Assembly (NCBI RefSeq): GCF_015206895.1 | Contig: NZ_JADEXU010000016.1 | Span: forward strand, 18,168 to 82,167 | DNA length: 64,000 nucleotides | Direction: 5' to 3' | From: Nostoc sp. LEGE 12450 | GTDB lineage: Bacteria > Cyanobacteriota > Cyanobacteriia > Cyanobacteriales > Nostocaceae | Part shown: positions 26,374 through 35,860 of the stretch, piece by piece | How the letters are laid out: the number at the start of each line of letters is the position of its first letter | Numbering within the stretch: position 1 is the first letter of the stretch | The notes under the pieces: generated by a model | Database searches by the model: none | The model's input: the letters and a program-made list of their open reading frames with translations, nothing else | Told to the model about the DNA's origin: nothing | Position numbers and translations under genes: made by a program

Positions 26374-27057
26374 ATGTATATCTATCAAGTTGAAATCTCA
26401 AATTTTTGTAATCTAACCTGTTCTTATTGTCCTCACCCATCTCAAGGTAGATCGAAAGGAAATATGTCTTTTTCTACATTTGTAGATGTTGTTGAATTAG
26501 CAATTCAATGTGGACAAAAAGACTTGTTTCTTAACAATTTTGGAGAACCTTTACTTCATCCAGAATTATGTGATTTTATCGCCTATGCTAAAACAAAAGG
26601 AATTGAGTGCAATTTTATCACCAACGGTATACTCCTTGATGAGGCAATGGCATGGCGCTTGTCTGAATTAGGAATACACGATATTTATCTCTCGGAACAT
26701 CTTGTTGGGCAGAAAGAGCGCATTCAAGAAATGTTTCAAGAAAAATCTATTCCTTTGTCTATCGTCTATACCTATAATCCTCATCAGCAGGAAAAGCATG
26801 ATTGGGCTGGACAAGTTACTTCTAAAACTACATCACGCCGAAGTTTAACTAGTACGATAGAAAAGCAAAAACCGTGCATTTTTGAAAGTAAAAAGCGAGT
26901 TGTTGTTTTGTGGGATGGGAGTATCAACACCTGTTGTATAGATGTAAATGGAACAGGTATTGTTGGTTCTGTTAAAGATTATCTTGGTAGAACACATGAA
27001 TATGAATTTAATTCGATCCCGCTATGTAGCACTTGTGATTTAATGCGTGAAGAATAA
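26374..27057 (+). CDS. Radical SAM protein with SPASM-like C-terminal cysteines
   Basis: 227 residues from the ATG at 26374. The [4Fe-4S]/SAM motif CNLTCSYC is at residues 11-18, followed by NNFGEPLLHP and FITNGILLD, typical of the radical SAM barrel. The C-terminal part has PCIF, TCCID and CSTC, suggesting one auxiliary cluster in a short SPASM-like domain. Family members modify peptides or small molecules. Placed directly after two lectins and before two oxygenases; no obvious short precursor peptide is seen. The target is unknown. Confidence 0.87.
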   Translation: MYIYQVEISNFCNLTCSYCPHPSQGRSKGNMSFSTFVDVVELAIQCGQKDLFLNNFGEPLLHPELCDFIAYAKTKGIECNFITNGILLDEAMAWRLSELGIHDIYLSEHLVGQKERIQEMFQEKSIPLSIVYTYNPHQQEKHDWAGQVTSKTTSRRSLTSTIEKQKPCIFESKKRVVVLWDGSINTCCIDVNGTGIVGSVKDYLGRTHEYEFNSIPLCSTCDLMREE

Positions 27058-27145
27058 TTTTTGAATCAGGCAGAGAATTCTCTTTTTAGATAAATGCTAT
27101 CAATTACCACGAAAAAATCATCAGTTTTTTAGGAATGTTTTAACT

Positions 27146-28153
27146 ATGACCTCAATCAATGAACTGGCAAAGCAAACAACTATTGCATCACAGATACCCA
27201 TTATTGACTTTTACCCTTTTATTGTGGGTGACAGCAATACCAAAGCAGAAGTTGCTAATCAAATTTCTCGTGCTATTGAAGAAATGGGCTGCTTCTATTT
27301 AAAAAATGGAGTTTCCCAAACTTTAATCGACCAAGCCTTTACCGAAGCCGAGGGATTTTTTACACTGCCATTAGCAGAAAAAGAGAAAGTAGCCTCAGCA
27401 GTGACAGGGCGGAGTCGGGGTTACATACCCTTTGAGAAAATGTTCATTGGCGATCAACCAGGACAATTACATGAGTCCTTTAGTTTTGCTAATGAATTTG
27501 ACCCAAACAAATCCGGGGCTGACGATTATACAGAGTCCTTGGATGTCCCTAATCAATGGCCAGAAAATCCGCCGGAATTTCGTCAAGTTTTGCAGCAATT
27601 CTTTGAAGCTAGCCAAGAATGTGCTTTGAATATCCTAGAAGCAATGGCGATCGCCCTGCAACTACCAAATTCCTACTTTACCGATTTACATTCTCAGCAA
27701 AACCACGCCGGAGTTTTCAATTACTATCCCAACATTTCCCAAGCGCCAAAACTAGGACAAACTCGCTTTTTTGAACACACTGATTTAGGCAGTATCACCT
27801 TGCTATTTCAGGATCAAGGAGGAGGACTAGAAGTATACACACCCCAAGGAGAGTGGATTACCACCTCTTCAGTTCCTAATACCGTTTTGGTGATGGCAGC
27901 AGATATGATGTCACGATGGACAAACGATAAATTTTGCGCCACACCTCATCGCGTTTCCGTACCGACTGATTTTAAGAAAGTAAAAGAAAGGTACTCATTT
28001 AGCTTTTTTGTGATTCCTAATTACGAAGTAGAAGTCACTTGTCTAGAAAGTCTCTTAAAAGCCGATGAATCTCCTAACTATTCCCCAACATTTGTAGGCG
28101 ATCATCTCCTAAAAAGAACCAAAGATAGAGCCACAAAATATGGGCGTAGTTAA
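27146..28153 (+). CDS. 2-oxoglutarate/Fe(II)-dependent oxygenase, IPNS-like (copy 3)
   Basis: 335 residues with PIIDFYPF, GCFYLKNG, HTD (FEHTDLG), distal His in PHRV and RYS. It is longer than copies 1 and 2, with an insertion around DPNKSGADDYTESLD. It is separated from the first oxygenase pair by 11 kb but is clearly from the same expansion. Activity is expected because all ligands are present. Confidence 0.9.
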   Translation: MTSINELAKQTTIASQIPIIDFYPFIVGDSNTKAEVANQISRAIEEMGCFYLKNGVSQTLIDQAFTEAEGFFTLPLAEKEKVASAVTGRSRGYIPFEKMFIGDQPGQLHESFSFANEFDPNKSGADDYTESLDVPNQWPENPPEFRQVLQQFFEASQECALNILEAMAIALQLPNSYFTDLHSQQNHAGVFNYYPNISQAPKLGQTRFFEHTDLGSITLLFQDQGGGLEVYTPQGEWITTSSVPNTVLVMAADMMSRWTNDKFCATPHRVSVPTDFKKVKERYSFSFFVIPNYEVEVTCLESLLKADESPNYSPTFVGDHLLKRTKDRATKYGRS

Positions 28154-28230
28154 TCCTAATTCGTAATTTATCATCCAGGAGATCCCGATGCGAAATTTCA
28201 TTAACTCCTAGCAAATACTCATCAAAATAC

Positions 28231-28272
28231 TCAGCGTACCTTTGCGCTTACTTTGCGTTCCTCTGCGTTTAA
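28231..28272. repeat. Interspersed repeat (CTTTGCG/CTCTGCG type)
   Basis: CTTTGCGCTTACTTTGCG-like units between two oxygenase genes, ending 9 bases before the start of copy 4; the same family as the repeats flanking the NRPS. Confidence 0.5.
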
Positions 28273-28281
28273 AAATAACTT

Positions 28282-29235
28282 ATGAACTCCATTAAAAACC
28301 TTGAAAAACAGCCTGTAATTTCAACGCAAATTCCCATACTTGACTTCCACCAGTTTAATGCCGAGCAAGTCTTACAGGCCATTCAAGAAGTTGGCTGCTT
28401 TTACCTGAAAAATTGTGTTCCCCAAAATGCAATTGACCAAGCCTTTGGTAATGCTAATGGCTTCTTTGCGCTACCAGAGGTAGAAAAAAGACAACTAGCT
28501 TGGAAAGACGGCGCGGCTCTCGGATACTTTTACACTAAATATAACGGTGACTTTCGGGAGGCTTTCGTCTTTGGCGAGGCAGTTTTAACAGAACAGATCG
28601 ATACAGATTCCCCAGTGGCGCAGCAGGTTCATCAACATCTGGGACAGCATCCCGCTTTCCGTGATGCTGTGCAGCAATTATTTACAGCTTGTCATGACGC
28701 TGGTAATCGTATTCTCAAAGCGATCGCCATTGCCCTAAACTTACCAGAATCTTACTTTAGCGATCGCCATCCTCAACAAGCCGACTATGGGCTGTTGCAT
28801 CGCTACTATGAAGTATCCGAACCTCCCCAACCCGGAGAAGCCCGCTTCGAGGAACATACAGATTGGGGCAGTCTTTCCTTACTGTTTCAGGATGAAAATG
28901 GCGGACTAGAGGTTTGCACCAATGCCGGAGAATGGATTGCTGCGCCCCCACTTCCTAACACAGCGATAGTCTTTATTGCAGATGTCATGCAGCGATGGAC
29001 AAACGATAAATTCCCTGCTACCAAACATCGGGTACTAATGCCAGCCAATGCCCGTAGTCTTCCAGAAAGATACTCCTTAGCTTTCTTTCTCTCTCCTGGC
29101 GATGATACAGAGATTGCCTGCATTGAAAATTGCTTAGATGCAGGCGAATCTCCTAAATACCCCCCAATTCTTACAAAAGAATATTACAAGCAGAAAACTG
29201 AAGATTTAGCAAAAAGGTTTAATGGTTCTAAATGA
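28282..29235 (+). CDS. 2-oxoglutarate/Fe(II)-dependent oxygenase, IPNS-like (copy 4)
   Basis: 317 residues. It has PILDFHQF, a shortened N-terminal region (the GDxxxK segment of the paralogues is missing), GCFYLKNC, HTD (EEHTDWG), KHRV and RYS. Over DNGGLEVCTNAGEWIAAP and QRWTNDKFPATKHRV it is closest to copy 1, so these two may be the most recent duplicates or gene-converted. Confidence 0.9.
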   Translation: MNSIKNLEKQPVISTQIPILDFHQFNAEQVLQAIQEVGCFYLKNCVPQNAIDQAFGNANGFFALPEVEKRQLAWKDGAALGYFYTKYNGDFREAFVFGEAVLTEQIDTDSPVAQQVHQHLGQHPAFRDAVQQLFTACHDAGNRILKAIAIALNLPESYFSDRHPQQADYGLLHRYYEVSEPPQPGEARFEEHTDWGSLSLLFQDENGGLEVCTNAGEWIAAPPLPNTAIVFIADVMQRWTNDKFPATKHRVLMPANARSLPERYSLAFFLSPGDDTEIACIENCLDAGESPKYPPILTKEYYKQKTEDLAKRFNGSK

Positions 29236-29255
29236 AAGGGAATGGGGAATGGGAA

Positions 29256-30095
29256 TTACCAATTTTCAAGCAGGGCGATAGGTGCAGATGGTGGGGGAAA
29301 AGCAACGTCCAAAGCACTCAATTCTTCTGTTGTTAACTGCAAATCGAGGGCAGCGCGATTCTGTTCAACGTGGGCGATACTGCTGGCTTTGGGAAAAACT
29401 ATCACCTCTTGATGCAACAACCAAGCGATCGCCACTTGTGCAACTGTTACGCCGCGCTGTTGGGCAATTGATTGCAATTTGGGATGTTTGAGTAGTTCAC
29501 CTTGTAACAAAGGCGAATGTGCCATGATCGGGATTTCTCTTTGCCGACACCACGATAACAACTTCCACTCACCATTACGATGCTGCAAATTGTAGGGGAT
29601 TTGATTTGTCGCAATGGCTTCACCTCCAGGTAAAGCACTGGCTTCTTGCATATCCTCAACATCAAAATTGCCAACACCATAATCTCGAATCTTGCCAGAT
29701 TGTTTCAACGTCTCAAATGCTGCCAAAGTTTCTGATAACTCTACAGGCCCCCGCCAATGCAATAAATAAAGGTCGAGATAATCTGTCTGCAAGCGCCGTA
29801 AACTGTTTTCGCAAGCTGCGATCGCCCCTTGCCCAATCGCATTACGAGGCGCAACCTTACTAACGAGAAAGACTGATGAACGACAATTAGCGATCGCTTC
29901 GCCAATTAACGTTTCCGCTCTACCCTCACCGTAAATCTCTGCCGTATCAATCAACGTCATCCCTAAATCGATTCCGCGACGCAAAGCAGCAATCTCATTC
30001 TCACGCTGGGCGATCGCTTCACCCAGTCCCGCAGTCCCCATTCCCAATACTGGCATCAATTGACCAGATGGTAAACAGATATTTTTCATCAGCAA
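29256..30095 (-). CDS. Aldo/keto reductase
   Basis: 279 residues on the opposite strand, convergent with the oxygenase gene and divergent from the glycosyltransferase. The AKR tetrad is visible: Asp in LIDTAE, Tyr in EIYGEG, Lys in VSKVAP and His in LLHWRG; NADPH-binding FPKASS is near the end. MLM offers two starts (30095 or 30089). It reduces carbonyls with NADPH. Whether it belongs to the cluster is uncertain because of its orientation. Confidence 0.9.
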   Translation of the reverse strand: MLMKNICLPSGQLMPVLGMGTAGLGEAIAQRENEIAALRRGIDLGMTLIDTAEIYGEGRAETLIGEAIANCRSSVFLVSKVAPRNAIGQGAIAACENSLRRLQTDYLDLYLLHWRGPVELSETLAAFETLKQSGKIRDYGVGNFDVEDMQEASALPGGEAIATNQIPYNLQHRNGEWKLLSWCRQREIPIMAHSPLLQGELLKHPKLQSIAQQRGVTVAQVAIAWLLHQEVIVFPKASSIAHVEQNRAALDLQLTTEELSALDVAFPPPSAPIALLENW

Positions 30096-30264
30096 TTTCT
30101 TAACTTAAAACTTACAAACTAACTCCATTTATTGTCAAATATTATTGAATAATAAAACACAATTTTTAGATTAATTTAGAATAACAATAATCACGACTAA
30201 AAATTGGATTATTTCTTACCATTAAATTTGGTTTTATTTCCAAAAATTATCTAAATTCCTCATT

Positions 30265-31536
30265 ATGAAAATAGCTTTTTTTGATTATCCTGTTACTCTA
30301 GCTGAACCACCTAAAACCGGGGGAATACGCCTAGTATCTTATGCTTTGGCGCTGCGTTTGGCTCGTGCTGGTCATGAGGTTTTATTTTATGGATCAAAAG
30401 GTCACTATCAAGAATTGGAATACCACGAAGATGGGATTACCTATCGCCGCATCCCTGAATCATGGCTCGATAAAATATTAGAACCACTAAACTTTCTTGA
30501 TATCTGGAATATCTCCCATCCTCAACGACCTTTTTATGCCTCTAAATTATTTTATTGTGAATTTTACCGACAAGTCGCCAAGGATATTCAAGCACAGCAA
30601 TGTGATGTAATTCATATAAACATTGTTTTTCAATTCGTTCCCCTCATCCGTGCTTATAACCCCCAAGCGAAAATTGTCTTACATATACATAGTGATTTTT
30701 TACCATTGTTCGATCCAATAATGGTTGAACAACATCTTAAGTCAGTCGATTTAGTAATTGGATGCAGCGATTATCTAAAAAATCAGGTTCGTAAATACTT
30801 GCCTCACGTTAACAGCCAAACTTTATATAACGGTGCAGATACTCGTCACTTCGCTGTCCCTAATCATCACAATAGAGAAGCAAAGAAAAAAGATATTAAA
30901 CAAATCCTTTTTGTGGGCAGAATCTCACCAGAGAAGGGTATACACGTTTTAATTGATGCCTTTAATAAAGTAGTGTCTCGTTATCCTCAAGTACAGCTAA
31001 AACTTGTCGGTTCAGAAACTGCATTAGTACCGTGGTACACACTTGATAGAGAAGATCCGCAAATTCAGAATATTCATCCTTATTACCAAGGTAGCTATCG
31101 AAAGCAATTGCAAGAGCGAATTGCTTCTCACGCCGCCAATTCGGTTTTTTTTCTGGGCAAAGTTCCCCATTTCGAGCTATTTGAGTATTATCAGCAAGCA
31201 AATATATTTATTTTTCCATCTGTTTGGAATGAGGCATTTGGAATGCCGATTATCGAAGCAATGTCGATGGGATTGCCTGTTATTGCTACCCGTGGGGGTG
31301 CTTTCCCCGAACTCATAGAGGATGGGAAAACAGGATTATTGGTCGAACGCGGGGATGTGGATGCTTTAGCTGACGCGATGCTGCGGCTGCTTTTAGATGA
31401 CAATCTCAGAATTGCAATGGGAGAACTTGGAAACCGCCAAGCAGTTGAAAAGTTTGATTGGGATCATCAGGCGCAAAAGCTATTGCACCAATATCAAGCA
31501 ATAAAAAGTTTGAATATGCATACACTTAGGAGTTGA
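30265..31536 (+). CDS. Glycosyltransferase family 4 (AerI-like role)
   Basis: 423 residues, GT-B fold. The N-terminal domain has PPKTGGIRLV; the C-terminal Glycos_transf_1 domain has LFVGRISPEKG and the EX7E motif in NEAFGMPIIEA. It uses a nucleotide sugar to glycosylate an acceptor. Glycosylated aeruginosins need such an enzyme, and the carbamoyltransferase and acyltransferase of the cluster may act on the sugar. The stop is followed within 2 bases by the exporter start. Confidence 0.9.
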   Translation: MKIAFFDYPVTLAEPPKTGGIRLVSYALALRLARAGHEVLFYGSKGHYQELEYHEDGITYRRIPESWLDKILEPLNFLDIWNISHPQRPFYASKLFYCEFYRQVAKDIQAQQCDVIHINIVFQFVPLIRAYNPQAKIVLHIHSDFLPLFDPIMVEQHLKSVDLVIGCSDYLKNQVRKYLPHVNSQTLYNGADTRHFAVPNHHNREAKKKDIKQILFVGRISPEKGIHVLIDAFNKVVSRYPQVQLKLVGSETALVPWYTLDREDPQIQNIHPYYQGSYRKQLQERIASHAANSVFFLGKVPHFELFEYYQQANIFIFPSVWNEAFGMPIIEAMSMGLPVIATRGGAFPELIEDGKTGLLVERGDVDALADAMLRLLLDDNLRIAMGELGNRQAVEKFDWDHQAQKLLHQYQAIKSLNMHTLRS

Positions 31537-31538
31537 TC

Positions 31539-32924
31539 GTGTTAGCAAGTATAGAAAAAACGCCACTGACTATTTTCCGTGAGATGAAACTGTTTATCAT
31601 TGTTTGGGTGGGACAACTAATTGCATCTATTGGTAGCAGCATCACCGCATTTGCTTTGGATGTTTGGGTTTACGAACAGACAGGTTCTGTCACTCAATTT
31701 GCTCTTATTACCCTTTCCAATACTTTACCTTTAATCTTACTTGCACCTGTAGCTGGGTTATTAGTGGATCGCTGGGATCGTAGATGGACAATGATTCTCA
31801 GCGATTTATTTGCAACTTTAGCAACAGTGGCGATCGGTGCTTTATTTATCATCGGTCGATTGGAAGTGTGGCACATTTACTTAGCCAATACCTTCAGTGC
31901 TATCTTCATGGCTTTTCAGATACCCGCTTTCATCGCTTCTATAACCCTATTAGTACCAAAACAGCACCTTGGTCGTGCCAATGGAATGCTGAGTTTCATG
32001 AACGGTACGGCGCGGCTTGTTGCACCACCTTTAGGAGGTATCTTGCTAGGGATGATTTCTCTGCAAGGCATTATTGCGCTGCATCTAACTACCGTATTTT
32101 TGAGTATTACTCTTTTGTTGCTGGTTCAGTTTCCTAAATCCAGCACTCCTGCTGTTGCAATTGAGGAAAGTTCTTTTCTTAAAGAAACAACTTATGGATT
32201 AACCTATTTATTGGCTCGGCCAGGACTACTAGGAGTATTAATTATCTCAGCTTATAGCCTTTTTCTTGTAGGATGTGTTCAGGTTATCACTATACCTCTG
32301 GTGTTATCTTTTGCTCCCGTAACAGTTTTAGGGACTATTCTTTCGCTCTTTGGCGTTGCTATTTTAGCGGGGGGTTTACTGATTGGTATCTGGGGAGGTC
32401 TAGAGCGTAACATGAATACGATATATAGCTGTATGTTGCTCACGGGTGTGTTTCTTCTTGTTGCCGGTTTGCAAGCTTCTATTTTTGTTTTCATAGTCGG
32501 CATCTTCTTATTCTTTTTGATCCGACCAATAATTGCTAGTTCAACCCAAGCTATTTTTCAGTCGAAAGTAGAACCATTAGTGCAGGGTAGAGTCTTTTCT
32601 ATTAAAGGAGCGATCGAAGCTGTAGGTTTACCTCTAGGCTATATTACGATAGGGCCTTTGGCAGAAAAGGTGTTTGAACCTTTAATGGCTACTGATGGTT
32701 TTTTGGCAGGTAGTATCGGACAAATTATTGGTGTCGGCACAGGTCGTGGTATGGGACTTCTATGCATCATCATGGGAATTTTGACTATTTCAGCAACTTG
32801 TATCGCCTACTTCTACCCTCGCTTACGATTTGTGGAAGATGAACTACCTGATGTGATTGATGAAGTTGCGTTGGCTAGGCCCGCCGCAGGCATCGCAGCT
32901 ATACCGACCTCAGACATCCTCTAA
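31539..32924 (+). CDS. MFS exporter (macrolide-efflux type)
   Basis: The GTG at 31539 is preferred: AGGAG lies 6 bases upstream. About 461 residues and 12 hydrophobic segments; the loop 2-3 motif is GLLVDRWDRRW. Probably exports the peptide or an intermediate. Its last residues (LARPAAGIAAIPTSDIL) come partly from an interspersed repeat at 32868-32896 and partly from a hairpin that overlaps the stop codon, so the C-terminus is not native to the family. Confidence 0.9.
   Translation: MLASIEKTPLTIFREMKLFIIVWVGQLIASIGSSITAFALDVWVYEQTGSVTQFALITLSNTLPLILLAPVAGLLVDRWDRRWTMILSDLFATLATVAIGALFIIGRLEVWHIYLANTFSAIFMAFQIPAFIASITLLVPKQHLGRANGMLSFMNGTARLVAPPLGGILLGMISLQGIIALHLTTVFLSITLLLLVQFPKSSTPAVAIEESSFLKETTYGLTYLLARPGLLGVLIISAYSLFLVGCVQVITIPLVLSFAPVTVLGTILSLFGVAILAGGLLIGIWGGLERNMNTIYSCMLLTGVFLLVAGLQASIFVFIVGIFLFFLIRPIIASSTQAIFQSKVEPLVQGRVFSIKGAIEAVGLPLGYITIGPLAEKVFEPLMATDGFLAGSIGQIIGVGTGRGMGLLCIIMGILTISATCIAYFYPRLRFVEDELPDVIDEVALARPAAGIAAIPTSDIL
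32868..32896. repeat. 29-bp interspersed repeat in the MFS gene 3' end
   Basis: Inverted near-copy of the repeat at 7396-7424 in the NRPS (GGCCCGCCGCAGGCATCGC core). It encodes ALARPAAGI in the exporter tail. Confidence 0.7.
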
Positions 32925-32941
32925 GTTCTGAGAGGATGTCT
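32912..32941. terminator. Hairpin overlapping the MFS stop codon
   Basis: Perfect 11-base arms AGACATCCTCT and AGAGGATGTCT with an 8-base loop holding the stop region; it is followed by a moderately T-rich stretch. Candidate terminator between the exporter genes. Confidence 0.6.
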
Positions 32942-33107
32942 TACTCAAACTCTTATTTTTTAGTTAACTAAAAACAAACTAGGTAAGTAATGATGATTTA
33001 CGAAAAAGCAATAACTAAAAAGCTTATCCAGTAAAATTTTCCGGCTATATTTGCCTTTACTTCAGTTATACACTCATAGAAAATTTTCGACGTACTCATT
33101 ATAAAAT

Positions 33108-35108
33108 ATGCAAGCCCAAGTTCTTCGTAATCAAACCTTAAAAGATACTACTTCTCCATTGTCGGCTTTTAATCAATTTTGGGAGAATGTTAGAGCGATC
33201 GTAGGGCCTTATTGGTATCCAACAGAACCAGGAGAAAGAGCATTTTCAGACGTGATTCGCGCATGGGGGATGCTCGTTCTCTTGATCTTATTAATAATCG
33301 CGCTTGTGGGCGTAACTGCCTTCAATACCTTCATTAGTAACTATTTAGTCAATGTCATCATTGAAGAGAAAGATATTACTAAGTTTACTCAAACCTTATC
33401 AATTTACGGCGTTAGCCTGATCTGCGTAACCTTCTTGGTAGGATTTTCTAAGTTTGTCAGAAAAAAAATTGCTCTTGATTGGTACAAATGGCTAAATAAT
33501 CGCACGTTATCAAAATATTTGAGTAAGCGTGCTTATTATAGAATCAATTTTAAATCTGATGTTGATAACCCAGATCAACGTATAGCTCAAGAAATTGAAC
33601 CCGTTACCAGTAATGCTCTGAGTTTTTCAGCTACTTTTTTAGAAAAAGTGCTGGAAATGACGGCTTTTTTAGCAATTGTTTGGTCAATTTCCCAACAGAT
33701 TGCTATTGTTATGCTTGTTTATACGGTCATAGGAAATTTGATTGCTATTTATTTAACTCAAGAATTGAATAAGATTAATCAAGAGGAACTTGAACTTAAA
33801 GCTGAATATAATTATTCCCTAACTCATGTTCGTAATCACGCTGAATCAATAGCTTTTTTTCAAGGAGAAAACCAAGAATCAAATATAATTCAGCGTCGGT
33901 TCAGTAATCTCCTAAAAAATATTGAACGCAAGATTAATTGGGAGAGAGGTAAGGAAATTTTTAACAGAGGATATCAGGCTATTATCCAAATATTTCCGTT
34001 TCTAGTACTTGGTCCATTATATATTAATGGTGAAATTGATTTCGGACAAGTTGGTCAAGCCAGTTTAGCTACTGGTTTGTTTGCTAACGCTATGGCAGAA
34101 TTAATTAATGAATTTGGAACTTCGGGACGATTTTCTAGCTATGTTGAGCGTTTATCTGATTTTTCAAATGCTTTAGAAGAAGTAACTAAGCAACCCGAAA
34201 ATATCAGTACTATTAAAACAATAGAAGAAAACCATCTTGCTTTTGAAAATGTCACCTTACAAACGCCCAACTATGAACAGGTAATCGTTGAAGATTTATC
34301 GTTATCTGTTCAACCAGGAGAAGGTTTATTGATTGTCGGCCCCAGTGGTCGAGGTAAAAGTTCTCTATTGAGAGCGATCGCTGGTTTGTGGAATGCCGGA
34401 ACTGGCCGTTTAGTGCGACCTCCATTAGAAGAAGTTTTATTTTTACCCCAACGCCCATATATAATTTTGGGAACTTTGCGCGAACAATTGCTCTATCCTA
34501 ATACCAGTCGTCAAATGACTGATGCAGAACTCAAAAAAGTTTTGCAACAGGTCAACTTACAAAACTTACTGAGTCGAGTTGATGGCTTTGATACAGAAGT
34601 TCCTTGGGAAAATATATTATCGATGGGAGAACAACAACGTCTTGCTTTCGCACGACTGTTGGTTACTCATCCTAGCTTTACTATATTGGATGAAGCAACA
34701 AGTGCTTTAGATTTGAAAAATGAAGGAAGTTTATATCAACAGTTACAATCAACGAAAACAACATTTATCAGTGTTGGGCATCGCGAAAGCCTGTTTGATT
34801 ATCATCAATGGGTTTTGGAACTTGCACAAGATTCCAGTTGGCAACTTGTGACTGTTCAAGATTATCGCAATCAAAAAACAATAAATATTCAAAGCACGCC
34901 TAATAATGAGTCGCAAAATCAATCTCAAACATTGACAGAAACAATCACAAGTGAAAAGCTCACTCATAAGGAAATAAGTGAATTAACTAACTATTCCATT
35001 AGCACTATTAGAAGTAAGGCAAGCAAAGGAGATTCTATTACTACTAGGGATGGCTTGACGTATCGCTATGACAAGAACTCAAGTGTGTTGAAATGGCTGA
35101 GAGTTTAG
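33108..35108 (+). CDS. aerN: ABC exporter, fused membrane and ATPase domains (SbmA/YddA-like)
   Basis: 666 residues. The N-terminal ABC_membrane_2-type domain (about 40-370) has several transmembrane helices and TRYAYYRIN-like KRAYYRINF. The ATPase domain has Walker A GPSGRGKSS, signature LSMGEQQR and Walker B FTILDEATSAL. Half-transporters of this kind dimerise and export peptides, and aeruginosin clusters usually carry one (AerN). The extra C-terminal tail (about 615-666) contains EISELTNYSISTIRSKASKG, which resembles a helix-turn-helix, followed by a YRYDKNS segment; its role is unknown. It marks the right end of the cluster. Confidence 0.9.
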   Translation: MQAQVLRNQTLKDTTSPLSAFNQFWENVRAIVGPYWYPTEPGERAFSDVIRAWGMLVLLILLIIALVGVTAFNTFISNYLVNVIIEEKDITKFTQTLSIYGVSLICVTFLVGFSKFVRKKIALDWYKWLNNRTLSKYLSKRAYYRINFKSDVDNPDQRIAQEIEPVTSNALSFSATFLEKVLEMTAFLAIVWSISQQIAIVMLVYTVIGNLIAIYLTQELNKINQEELELKAEYNYSLTHVRNHAESIAFFQGENQESNIIQRRFSNLLKNIERKINWERGKEIFNRGYQAIIQIFPFLVLGPLYINGEIDFGQVGQASLATGLFANAMAELINEFGTSGRFSSYVERLSDFSNALEEVTKQPENISTIKTIEENHLAFENVTLQTPNYEQVIVEDLSLSVQPGEGLLIVGPSGRGKSSLLRAIAGLWNAGTGRLVRPPLEEVLFLPQRPYIILGTLREQLLYPNTSRQMTDAELKKVLQQVNLQNLLSRVDGFDTEVPWENILSMGEQQRLAFARLLVTHPSFTILDEATSALDLKNEGSLYQQLQSTKTTFISVGHRESLFDYHQWVLELAQDSSWQLVTVQDYRNQKTINIQSTPNNESQNQSQTLTETITSEKLTHKEISELTNYSISTIRSKASKGDSITTRDGLTYRYDKNSSVLKWLRV

Positions 35109-35698
35109 CGGTTTGACAATTTTAGAGTTTAGGTCGCACCTTTGATGAGCTTTTAGCGCAACTTGGATTTTGGTGAAGCAGCGCGGTCTTCTCCCAAAGG
35201 GAGATGCCAAAGGCATTAGCGAGGTACGAGCGTCTGGGGGTTTCCCCCATGAGCGACTGCACCAAGCCGAAGGGATTGACCCTATAGATAGCTCTGAAAG
35301 AAACTAGCAGGCATCTACTGAATTATCGCCTGTGAAAGAATAGTTTTCTATTTTGATTTGTAAAAATCGCGCTTGCTCAGAACCCCAACTTTTTTAAAAA
35401 GTTGAGGTTATTGTTGTTAACGAATTAATTACTTATACTGGCGTGTATAGCAATCTGGTTTATTGTTAACATAATTATGTATGAAAGAATTTAACACCAA
35501 AGAAAACAGGCAAAAGTAGGGGCGGGTTTAAAAATATTATTAATTACTAATGATAATCTTGGCGAAGCCACTCCTACTTGTTCAATAATCAAATAAAATT
35601 GCTATAGTTTGATATTGATTACATAACTGCGTAAGTCCTGATTGCATATCACGTAGTATCAGATTGTTAGGGATTTTGTTGTCTAACCTGGATAATGT

Positions 35699-35860
35699 GA
35701 AATAAACCCAGCTTTCCCACGCCATCCACTCAGTCCACTGCGGTGCATCTGTCACCAGTTGAGCAAATTTGTCATCTCCACATTCTCAAACTCCAGCATC
35801 ACACCTCGATGCCCACCACTCTTGCCCAAAGGAATAATTGTATTGCCCATCTCGTCTTTT
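35699..35860 (-). pseudogene. Relic of unknown cyanobacterial gene, copy A
   Basis: On the minus strand, fragments read GVMLEFEN and then, after a frameshift, DDKFAQLVTDAPQWTEWM. The same protein motif occurs at 44942-45133 (GVMLEFEDAYSDKFAQL...WMEWM). I do not recognise the family. No start codon remains. Confidence 0.55.
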
